This document shows positions 38,705 through 50,600 of a stretch of DNA of 64,000 bases, one piece after another. The DNA is taken from assembly GCA_032718565.1 (NCBI GenBank), contig JAVGVS010000159.1, forward strand, positions 122,401-186,400, given 5' to 3'. The position numbers and the translations under genes are program-made. Position 1 is the first letter of the stretch. Every line of letters begins with the position of its first letter. The notes beneath the pieces were generated by a model. The model worked only from the letters and a program-made list of their open reading frames with translations, had not been told where the DNA came from and searched no databases. Source of the DNA: Distichodus sexfasciatus (taxonomy: Eukaryota; Chordata; Actinopteri; Characiformes; Distichodontidae).

Positions 38705-39318
38705 GTCAGGTGGAGCTGCAGTGGAGCGCGGCGCTCTTCATGTTCGACTACTTCAAGCCCAAGGCCTGCCGGAGTTCGACAGCTACAAGACGAGCACGGT
38801 GTCTGCGGATCTGGCCAACCTGCTCTGGGGTTTCCTGCATCATCGGCCCTCGGATCGCCAGCTCACCGTCGGCAGGTGTGTCCGCCTACATGTCAGGCGC
38901 TCCAAGGTACGCGGCTGCGCCTCGCTGGCCAGGTCCACATCCTGACCAGTTGTTCTCTTCCGCTTCAGTTCCTCTGATTAATAATCAGACTGTTATTGAC
39001 GGTTAAGGACACTGGGCCTCAGTCACCAGCTGTTCTAACTGACCCAACACTTCTCCTCAATTCCCTCGTGAAAATGAAGCGTGGATGGTTAACGGACGCG
39101 GGCTCGTTTAGCGCGTAACTCCGTTCACCTTGCTGCTGCAGGTTCCCGCTCTGCCCGAAGGATCCCCTCCAGCGCCCCCGCTGGTCAACGAGCTGTACTA
39201 CCTGCTGGCGACTACTTCAAGAACAGAGCAGTCCAGCCATCAAGTTCTACATGCACGACATCTGCGTCTGTCCCAACAGGTCACTTCCCCTCACACCTGC
39301 CACGTCACAGCAGACCAC

Positions 39319-39350
<32 letters not shown>

Positions 39351-39964
39351 TTATTTACTGGAATTAGACTTGTCTACCTCTCTCTCCCACTCTCTCTCAC
39401 TCTCTCTCTTTCTCTCCCACTTTTCTTTCTTTCTTTCTTTCTTTCTTTCTTTTCTCACTGTTTCTATCTTTCTCCTCACCTACTCCCTCTCTCTCTTTCT
39501 TTCTCACTTTCTTTCTTTCTCCGTCTCTTTCTTTCTTTCTTTCTTGCTTGCTTTCTTACTTTCTCCTTTTTCTCTTTCTCACTGTTTCTACTTTATCCTC
39601 ACCTACTCCCTCTCTCTTTCTTTCTTTCTTGCTCCCTTTCTCACTTTCTTTCTCAGCGTCTTTCTTCCTTTCTCCCTTTATCTCTTTCTCATTGTTTCTA
39701 TCTTTCTCACTCACCTACTCCCTCTCTTTCTTCTTTCTTTCTTTCTTTCTTTATCTCTTTCTCACTGTTTCTATCTTTCTCACTCACCCTACTCCCTCTC
39801 TCTTTTTCTTTCTCCCTTTCTCACTTTCTTTCTCAGCATCTTTCTTCCTTTCTCCCTTTATCTCTTTTTCATTGTTTCTGTCTTTCTCACTCACCTTCTC
39901 CCTCTCTTTCTTTCTTTCTTTATCTCTTTCTCACTGTTTCTATCTTTCTCACACACCTACTCCC

Positions 39965-40003
<39 letters not shown>

Positions 40004-40118
40004 CATTTTCTCACTTTCTTTTCTTTCGACTCTTTCTCACTCTCTTTTTCCTCTTCTTTCTCTGCCTCTTTCTCTTTTTTCTCTGTTTTTATGTCTCACA
40101 CACACACACACTTGCCCT

Positions 40119-40154
<36 letters not shown>

Positions 40155-41593
40155 CTTATGTTTTTCCTCACACTTTTTTTCCCCATGTTCCCTCTCGTTT
40201 CACTGGACGGTATTCAGGAAGGAAGGGATTTTTATTGATTGATTGTAGCAAACACAAGAGACACAAACACTGTAACCAACACATCTAATCATGAGAACCG
40301 CTTTATAAAAATCTTAATCATTTTACTGTTTCTCAAACTTGGGGAAAATGGCCTCGATACAAATTCTGCCTCCAGACAGTCCCTTCCTCACCAGTCCCAG
40401 AGCTGTTTGATATGAAGGTAGTGATATTGTGGGTGAGAGAGTTGAGCGGAGCGCGTGACGGTGCGATGCCCCGGCTGCAGGTTCGACTTCGTGGGCGGCA
40501 TAGCTCTGGCCTGGGCAACCCCGCATCCAGGACAAAGCTGAATCCAGCAGGCTGAAGGCGGCGGGCGATCTGGAAGCACTGTAGCAGTGCTGGCGTGCTT
40601 CAGCACTTGGCAGCTGGAGATCGCTTGGCTCCAACCTGTGCCTGTGGATCGAGTACGGCACCATGTCCTCGCCCTGCACTCCTTCGCCTCGAGGCAGCTC
40701 AAGCAGTGGAGGAGGGAGCTGCCCCCCGAGCTGGCCAAGCAGGTAGGACGGGGATTTATTTGTAGGCCTTTGTTCCATTGAAAGGATTGAAATCTGATTG
40801 ATAATTCAAACTAATGTCTGATGTTGTGAAACATAATGCGATGGGTACAGAGTTAAGAGAAATGGAGAGGCAGGTGATGATGATGATAATGATGATGATG
40901 TGATAGGTCTGCTGTCATTAATAATTTATGTCCATTAGAGGGCGCACTACACGCTTTAAAAATGGATTTATTGACACATTTGTATTCATCAGCCTTTGAT
41001 GTGTGTGTAGATGGAGGAGCGGCGAGACTCGATGCTGGACACGGCGTACCGGTGTTTCCAGAGCGCCTCTCGGCGTGTGAGGTGTAGCAGGAGGTGGCTC
41101 ATCCACTACATGCTGGGCAAAATCGCAGAGAAGCGCCTGCTGCCCCCTCGACACTACCTGCAGCTCTACAAGCAGGTACAGGAGGGCGGACTAGGGTCTA
41201 CACCCGATTTACTGTATGTTGTGTGTAAAAGAGGTTATGTTTGTGTGTCGAGTCGCCGCAGCCTGAAAAGAACTGTGTGGTGATGCTGCTGTCGGTCGGA
41301 TACTGTTACTAACACACACTGATCTCTGTATCTTTCTCTCATGTGATGTCTCTCTGTGTTTCTCTCTCACTATCTTTCTCTCTCTCATTCTTCTTCTGTG
41401 TCTCTCTCTCTCTCTCTTCCTGGATTTATCTCTTTCTCTCTCTCTGTATCTCTCTCTCTTCCTGGATTTTTTTTTTTTCTCTCGTTTGCTGTAGTTCTCT
41501 TTTTCCCCTCTCTGTATGTTTTTGTTGCTGTCTTTCTCTCTCTGTATCTCTCTATATTTCTCTCTTTATTCTCTGTATCACTCGCCTGTCATA

Positions 41594-41653
<60 letters not shown>

Positions 41654-44600
41654 CTTCTCTTTGTGTGTTTATCTGTCCCTCCTTCGATCTGTTTTCCTCT
41701 CTTCCTCCATCTCCAGTCTGCCCATTATCTGCACGAGGAGGCTGCCAGGTATCCGCGTAGGATCCACTACCACAACCCTCCGGACCTGGCCATGGAGGCG
41801 CTGGAGAGTGTGAGAGGCAGGCTGAGCACTGCATCACACCACACCTCCCTCCAGCTGCTTCCTTCCAGCCCTTTCTCACCTTCCTTCCTTCCGTCCGTCT
41901 GTCCTCTTCCTCTCCCCAGTTCTTCGCTCACTGCCACCATCCTCAAGCTGCTGGAACAGGAGAACAGTGCTGAGCAGCAGCAGCAGCAACCGCAGAAACC
42001 TATCCTGGATTATGAGATGTTCTTCAGCATGCTGGCCGAGGCGGCAGTCGGGCCTTTTGCTCGGGGAGAAGAGAAGAACATCGCCAAAACCAGTGACAAG
42101 TACGACCCCAACTCTTAAGATCAGGCCGGTGTGTGTGTGCGTGTGTGTGTGCGTGCGCTGAGTGGACAGCAGTGATGATGAAGTGGAGGTGATGCTGCAG
42201 TAGTGCTCACATTATCTGTGTAGTGGGTGTGTTTTTGCTTGTCTGTCGGTGCGTTTGTGGGTGTTTTTTGCTTCTTTGTGAGTTGTCTGTTTTTGTTTGT
42301 CTGTGGGTGTGTTTGTGTTTGCTTCACTGTGAGTGTTTGTGTTTTTGTTTGCTTGTGGGTGTGTTTTTGTTGGCTTCTTTGTGAGTGTGTTTTTGTTGAT
42401 CTGTTGGTGTGTTTGTTGATCTGTTGGTGTGTTTGTTTGCCCGTGGGTATGTTTCTGTTGGCTTCTTTGTGAGTGTGTTTTTGTTTGTGTATTTTTGTTG
42501 ATCTGTTGATGTGTTTTTGTTTGCTTCTTTGTGAGTGTGTTTGTGTTTTTGTTTGTGTGTTTTTGTTGGTGTGTTTTTGTTGATCTGTTGGTGTGTTTGT
42601 TTGTCTGTGGGTGTGTGTTTTGTTGGCTTCTTTGTAAGTGTGTTTTTGTTTGCCTGTGGGTGTGTTTTTGTTTGCGTCTTTGTGAGTGTGTTTGTGTTTT
42701 TGTTTCTCTGTGTGTTTTTGTTGATCTGTTGGTGTGTTTTTGTTTGCTTCTCTTTATGTGTGTTTGTCTGTTTTTGTTTGTGGGTGTGTTGTCCTTTGTC
42801 TGTGTGTTTTCTCTCTCTGCTCCTGAAACAAGTATCCATCCCTCTTTCCACAGGGAGAAACTTCCCTCTTTGAGCAGCAGAACTCACGCGCCTCCTGGGG
42901 TAGGCGGATCCGGTTACTGGTAATGACAGCGGCAGCAAATCTGTACATAGCAGCAACCGCCCAGCGGTCACCTCTTCGTCGGCGTTGACCTCGGCCCCTA
43001 GCAGGTGTGACTTCCCCGTGTTAGCCCTCCTTTCCTACGACCACGGTCGCCAAAGCGTAAAAAGGCAGCAGCATCAGAGGCAGCAGCAGGGGCAGCAGCA
43101 GCCGCAGCAGGACGGTACAGTACCAGGCCCTTAGCAACCCTCACTCATTTACTCACTCACTCACTCACCCTCTCACCAACCCGGGAGGCGGGGCTCAGCT
43201 CGGTGACTCCTTCCAACCCCGCCTGCTCCTCCCCCCATCCGCTGGGGCGCTAAGCGGGAAAGGCGGTGACAAGGCTAACCCCAGTGGGGTCAGCGAACAG
43301 GGGAAATGGTGTAATTAAAGTAATTAGTCGTGATATTGATGCGAGTGTATATCGCCGAGCCCTACAAGTAGCTATGGTGGTTGTCCCGTTAAGTGTGTTG
43401 AGCCTTTAGCTGTGTTTAGTTTGGAACGTAGGGATAAAGCGAGGAGCTGGAATCTTTCAGCACCCTTTTATGTGCTATGATCAGCTGTGAATGGATTAGG
43501 TCTGGCGCTGGCCGTTTGGTAAAAACTTCGTGTCGGCGGAGTTCTGAATCAGCGTCGCTCTGCGTCTCTGACCTAGTTACCAAAGTGGCGCTCGTCTCCA
43601 GGAGACCGTCTCTCTGGAATGCCTCAAAAGGGGCAGAGGCTCACCGGAGTTCTAGAAGCTACTCGGTAGCAGAGACATTATGACTTTACCATAAGCGCAA
43701 AGGAGAAGCGTAATGTGTGGTTAGGTAAAGCTCCCTCAGTGTGAATGTCCCTTTATGGAACCAAAGTGACTCCAGTGTTAACGATCGTGTGAAGGAATAG
43801 AATATAAAAATATTAATAGTTGGTGGGGTCTAATCAAAAGTCGGAAAAAGTTTATATAGCATTTTTTTGTGCCCCTAGAGGTCAAAGATCCATAACTACG
43901 TTAATCGTAGCAAAACGTAGGGAGTTGGAAAGTAGAAAATAGAAAAATAAAGCAAAAAGTGATAAAGCAACTTCTAACTGTTCAAATAGTACTATTGTAT
44001 ACAGTATTTCCCTCTACCAGACTTTAGCATATTGATAGTGTGCACCAAACGAACCATTTAAACTGAAATATGCAAGAGGGAAACACTGTATGCAATATGG
44101 AAATAAATAAAATCAAATATTTTCTCTTGGGAAAGAAGTATTTATGTTATGTCAAGAAGCAGTGGATGCTGTCAATTGATGTGGCAAAAGTTTTTATTAT
44201 GTTATTTAATAATATTGTATTTCGAGTAAATATAAATGGTATAAGCTGTAATAGAATATAAAATATAATTAGTGACACGAGGAAAATCTTTAAATGATAT
44301 ACAAAAATATGAATAGGTGAAACTGTTAAATATAACTATATACTTATGTTTAAATATATCAGCATTATAAGTATATGAATAATTTATATTAGTGAGTAGT
44401 CATAAATATTTATATATATAGTTCATACTATATATGGGATAATAATCATAGTTTCACTTGTTTTTATGTTTATATTTGCTATTATTTAAATATATAACTA
44501 AATAATACGAATATTTAAATAATACATAAATAGTTACATTTTGAGATTATTTATAGTAAGATATTTAAATAATCGTAAATATTTATACATACACATTTAT

Positions 44601-47600
44601 ACTACACATAGTTAACAGTTTTGCTTGTTGATGTTTATATTTATATATTATTTTAATATTCCTAAATACCCCTAAAAAACGCCTAATATTTATTGATTAA
44701 TTTCCCATTGCATATAGCGATAGTAAGGTAATGGTAAGGAAAAATCTGATATACTATAACAAAATATATTAGTTTTGCCAAATAAGAATCCAATGTATAA
44801 AAACACAAAGGCAAATTGTGGAGTTGCTGTGTTGCCCTCTAGTGGACAAACTGCACAGTTGCGTAGCATGGGCAGGATCTGTTTCTTCATGTCATTTTTG
44901 CTAGTTTCGGCCAGTAACATCAGCTACCGTTTTGTTGGTGGTGCTCTAGTCAGTGCTGATTACATCTCCCTGATTAAAGGAAGTCTCCCAGGAGCATTTG
45001 AGGGGTTAAGGACCATTCTTAAGGTGGTTAGTACTGAAGGTGCTGGACTTCAACCTCCATCCTCCTGGTCTGTAACACCACTCAGCTTATTCCATTATCT
45101 TCATTGTCCGTCATTCATTGTTAGTCCTGTTAACGTCTGTGGCACTGTCCCCCTTTAAAGAAAAGAAACGTCTCTCACCTATAAACGGCAGAGCATTGTA
45201 TGTGTTTATTGTTATCGTCTCTGCCTGCTGGTGAATGTACATTTCATGTCTTTACGCTGCAAGATCTAGAAATAGGTCCATTTGGGATTTTGATGGAAGA
45301 GTCCAGCTTTAGAAAGCTGACCGTCCCGCTGCATTTGCTGATCTCTTCACAACAGCTAACAGTAAATGAAAACCAGCGGAGACCTTTTGAGTCAATTGTT
45401 GGCCAGAGTTTTATTTTTGGGCTGTGTTCCACTTTCAGTAGGCTAGCGTCTGTTGTTGGAATACAATTTTGATCAGCTTCCTGTCCTCTGAACATGAAGG
45501 TTCCAGCTGGTGAACAGCAGATTTATAGGAAAATTAGAGCTGGGAACATTGACATGATTAACATCAATTAATGATGCCTATAAAGATTTACTCTAAAGGT
45601 GGCCACATAGTTTTGGGACGTCCCCACAACGAATCGCGCTCGTGTAGAACTTTAGATAGTGGTAAACATCTGGTGTTTTCACACTTCATCCCTTTCAGCC
45701 TTTGACGGTGTTTTCACATGTAGTCCTCTAGAAGTGGTCTAAGAAGTGGACCAACAGAACAGGGACTCGGTTCTTTTTGTGTTCATATTGGGAGTTCATT
45801 GTTCATTTCTCTCTAGTCCACTTCAGCTCAGACTGGGCCTCGGTCCTTTTTCTGTTGACACTGTAGTTCATCTGAAGCTCTCAGACCTCTACTACTTGGA
45901 TTATGGGTAGCTTTTTGTTGTGAGTTACTTTTGCCGCTGAAGTCTTTAGTGTGATGCAAAAATGTTTGCCATGTAGGAGGCGGCGCTCAGTTCTATATGA
46001 GGCTCTAGGTGGGATTTGTGTACACAGTGCATAAGTGACCTGGACTCAAAGTGAACTGATTTCAGGCCACCTCCCGAGACGGTCTCAATTCCGTTTGCTT
46101 TGTGAAGGCGTCTGAGTTTGTTCGTAGTGTTCACATGTGTGTCTCTGCACGGCAAAACCAGTCGCTTGTCGCAACGGAGGTTTCCGAGGAAAACGGCCGT
46201 TTATGTTGCGTGGGGTAAAATGTTGGATTTTTTGTTTTTAGTGTTTCAAAACAGTGGAAGGTCTATACTGTACTGTTGTGAATAAATTTCAATGAAAAAC
46301 TTACCCTTTCCATCCTAAAAACGTGACTTTCTTGAGGTGAGGAATTCAATTCCAGCAGAATGTTAAAAGTTTCTGTTTTGACCGCTCTACTTCAATATTT
46401 ACGGTAAATCCACTGGTTGACTAGCGTGAAGATATTTCTCCGGAATCCATCTTCGTCTCCCGAGTTCAGTTAACCTAACGCAGGTAGGCTATCCGTGTGG
46501 CTGTGAATGCAGCGTAGGCTACCGTAAATGCAAACGTAGCCGCGACCGCACCAAGCGTCTGTGAGTGCTACGGCGATAGTCAACTTCAAAGGCAGATTTC
46601 TCCGTTTCTCACTTGGCGTGACAGGAGAAACCCGACTCCTTTGAATGTTGATATCTCAGTCATATGTCGTCTGATTCATTCCATATAGGTATCGTTTTGA
46701 AGCTTGATTTACACCCTTTTCAAAATTCTGAAAATTTGCGACAAGCGACTGGTTTTGCCGTGCAGAGTCACATATAGCCAAAAAATGCTTGTTTCAGAGG
46801 CTGAAAGGGACAGAGTGTGTAAACACCCAAAGACAAACTTTTTCACTGAAGCACAGCCCGTACAGCAGACGCTACTTCGTAACTGTTCTTTATGTGCTTG
46901 TTTGCTAATGAAGCCTCCAGTACCACACTTTGATTTGTTCGTGATTAATTCCTGTGATTAACGCGATACGTTTTCTAAGCGATTCCCAGCGCTAATAGAA
47001 CCATGATCCTTCTCTGTCTCTCCTTCAGCCTTATTGGCCACATGGAGGAACAGCTTTTAAAAGACTGTAGAGTGTTGAGTCAAATGAGAATCAAGGTCCC
47101 ACCTGCTGGCGTAAATCCAGCCGTCGAGAGTGTAGAAATGTGTGTGTGGCCCCCTGTAGCCGTGTCGCTCGTGTTCCCATTCTTCCCTGCGCCCTTCCCA
47201 GGCTCCCTTCCTCCTTCTCCTCCTCCACCTCCACCACCTCCACCTGCTCCTCCTCCTCCCTGCTGCCTACCTGCCTGCCTCCCTCTCTGCCTGCCTCTGG
47301 ACTGCTTCACTCCGGCTGCTTCTTACTGTGCGCATGACGGGATCGGGGACCGCCGGCGCTCCCGCGGGGGTCCAAGTGCGGCCTGCACATCCCATAATGC
47401 CCTTTGCTCTGCTGTATTGTATGTATGTGTGTGTGTGTGTGTGTCTCAAATAACACCCAGATGACGCGCTTTCATCGATCACTTGCACTAGGGACAAGAT
47501 GGGAAACCAGAGATTGGATGTGAGTGTTGTTTATGTGCGTTTTCGGTACCGATTAAGAGTTATGGCGCTTTTCCACTGCACAATAAGGTACCGTACCCTT

Positions 47601-50600
47601 TTAAACTAAGATTGCTTTACCTAGAGCTGGGTATTTATTTATTTATTTATAAATACCAGTTAAATTTGGGAAGCACCCGAATGGATATTCTTGCCATGGT
47701 TTATTTGTTCACAAAACATAGCTTAAAAGAGCATGTTGAAACATTTATATATTTTTGTTATTTATTTAAATAAAATAAATTTTGTTTTTTATTATTATTA
47801 TTTTATTATCGTGGATCTCTAATTTCTACCCATTTAATTAATCTTATTTACCTGATGTGCCAAAAATATGTTTGATGGAGCACATAAAGTTGCTTTTTTG
47901 CAATAACGAGGTGATTCTCAGAGAGCCATTAGCTGAAAACTGGGCATATCTCTGCATCGTGTGCAGTGTGTCCTTAAACTGGTGTGTCCTTAAACAAAAA
48001 GCTATCTGCAACTTTAAAAATATTAAGAAATGAGGTGACTTAAGACTTTTGACTCAGAGCACATACCTGAACTGTCCTCCATGCCCAGTAGGAAAAGCGC
48101 CATCACTTGTGTGTGTTTTCTCACTTTATTCATGCTGGAGCTCATCTGTCTCCGGGTTTAGCAAGTTCTTCCTTAAATAAGCAGACTAAAGCTTGGGGAT
48201 CGTTTTAGTCAGCTGGCGTTTTATTCAAGCGCAAATCCAAACCCCTAAATTCCACTCGCCATGAAAAAGGCCTCTTCAGGTAAAACAGACTGAGTGCTTT
48301 GTGAGTTGAGCTCTGTCAGATGTTTTCTAAAGCCATGCTCTCCTCTGCAGCTCTCTTCCCCAACGACCACGATTACTGCAGGTCAGCGTCTGCTTTGCGG
48401 AAAGGACCTGCGTATGGTACATCCTACACACCTCTTCTTCCTCTAATAAATAAGGGGTTAATTGTGGAGTCCTTAATCTTATCAGGGTGATGGTGGTGGA
48501 CAACCTTTGACCAAGCGCATGTTCCTCTAGAGAAGCAGCAATTTTCTGCTCAGCATGCTGCCAGAAGCTAAATCAAAATCATTTAGTCATTGCTAATTTA
48601 TTCTACTAAAACGTTATGGTTGAAAAATCTTGTATGTTATACTTTATGCTCCCTGTCTCACCACCGCCTAATCCAAATATCAAGTTTACCGTGATAGAGC
48701 TGGATTTGAACCTACAACCTCTTGGTCCACACAGACCACCTCATAAGAAAATCTGATTCATAGTAAAGGGTAAAGAACGGATTCGGCTTTGTGAAGTCGT
48801 AAACCACAAACCAAACCTCAAAGGTTCTCAACCGCTCCTCTTACTCCTCACTCCTCTTTCCTGGTCACATCTCCCACCAAATCACATCCAAATTGCTCTC
48901 CCCCACCCTCCCGCCCCCACTTCGGCAGCTGCGTCCTTCTTCTCGCTGCTCCTACAGCAACTTCTCCTCCCTCAGGCTCAAAAAACCAACCCTGTCCAAA
49001 CTCCGCTCACCTTTCCAAGTCCAGCTCTCAGGGCTCCGTCAAGTGAAACCCCTTTGCCAGCACCTCGCTAATTAGATCCTCCACAGTTTGCCTCCCGTTC
49101 TCCCGTTAAAAAATAAATAAATAAATAAATAAATAAGTAAAAGCAGGCAGTCTAAAGACTGACACCTTCCCCCTTGGTGCTATTGGATTCTGGAAACTTT
49201 CTGCTGAGGCTGAATTATTCCCCCCTCCACCTCCAGTGCTGAGTTGGCTAAGTGTGGGAGGACGGGGGCGCCGGACTGTCATATAGGACTCGAGAGGGCA
49301 TGTGGGTGCTCAGATTGAGGCAGATTCTGCCTTTTGCCAGCATGCTAAAAAAACAGGGTTTTCCTGCATATGTAGTGGGCAGCATGGGAGGGGGGGGGTT
49401 CTATTATAATTTTAGATTAAAATTAAAATAAAAGAGTAATGCTTCATTGTAGTTATTAGTAATCACATTAAAGTTGTTGTTCCCTATTTTGGCCACAAGA
49501 GGGTGTTACTGTTAAAACTGTCATTCCCTATTTTTCCAAAAGGGGGTGTTACTGTTAAAACTGTCATTCCCTATTTTTCCACAAGGGGGTGTTACGATTA
49601 AAACTGTCATTCCCTATTTTTCCACAAGGGGGTGTTACTGTTAAAACTGCCATTCCCTATTTTTCCACAAGGGGGTGTTACTGTTAAAACTGCCATTCCC
49701 TATTTTTCCACAAGGGGGTGTTACTAACAAGGCTGTCATTCCCTATTTTCCCCACATGTGGGCGTCGCCAATAAGAACTGTGAGCTTTATGTTAATTCAA
49801 CAGCCCTTAGATTAATCAGCAGAAACATCTTCACCCTTTTTATCCATTTCTACACTTTTAGCACCCAGCAGTAATGCAGTTTAGTTTCTGGGGAATTGCC
49901 CGCCTAGTTTAGAGGGCGGTCGTTCTATGAAATTCTGGAGAGACATAAGCAACTTGCATCCAAAAAATAAACATCCGGTGCACGCGTTAGTATCTTAAAA
50001 TGTCTCTCCAACCCTGAACCACGGAGCTTTTCCCAACATGAATTGCGTTTATCAGCCCGGTTTAGATCAACATGGACTAGTAGCGAAAGATTCGGAAACT
50101 CTCACTCTTCTTCCAGTGGTCAATCTTGGGGGTCTGGTGTTAAATTGTGGGTTATGAAATGGGTTTCAAATGTTTTGCTTTTGTCGTTCACATGGGTGCT
50201 GGAGATGGATTTGGCAGTCAGTAGAACTGATGGTGTGGGTCTGTGCATGTGTGTTTGTGTGTGTTGCCCCTCATTAGAGCAAAGTCAGGACAGCGTGGCA
50301 GTCTTGTCAGACTCCAGCTCCCTGCAGGACGTGTTCCTGGACCCCACCGCTTCCCAGGACAGCAGCCACAAGTTGGATTCTGGGAAATATCGCCCGTTTT
50401 CCGAGGACACCAACGCGGTTCCAAAAGACAAGCCATCTGTTAGTGAGGAGACAGGTACGCGGCGGGGGGGTGTAAATCACGAGTGTCGCCGCGATAACGT
50501 TATAACGATTCAGGGGACACTTTTCCCTTCCCTCCCCCTACCTCCAGGTGGCGTGTCTGAGGAAAAGCAGATGGAGATGAGCTGCACCACCCTCTCCCAG

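Noticed and set aside
39130..40288. 370- and 246-codon open frames
   Set aside because: Composition is almost only Ser/Leu/Phe/His and the DNA is a (TTTC/TC)n microsatellite; this is repeat translation, not a gene.
42227..42971. Long Cys/Val-rich plus frames and a 215-codon Thr/Lys/Asn minus frame
   Set aside because: All are translations of the GTTT-rich minisatellite in cabin1 intron 27.
47003..47464. 153-codon frame with a Pro-rich run
   Set aside because: It crosses a CCT repeat, has no family resemblance to cabin1, and lacks convincing splice sites.
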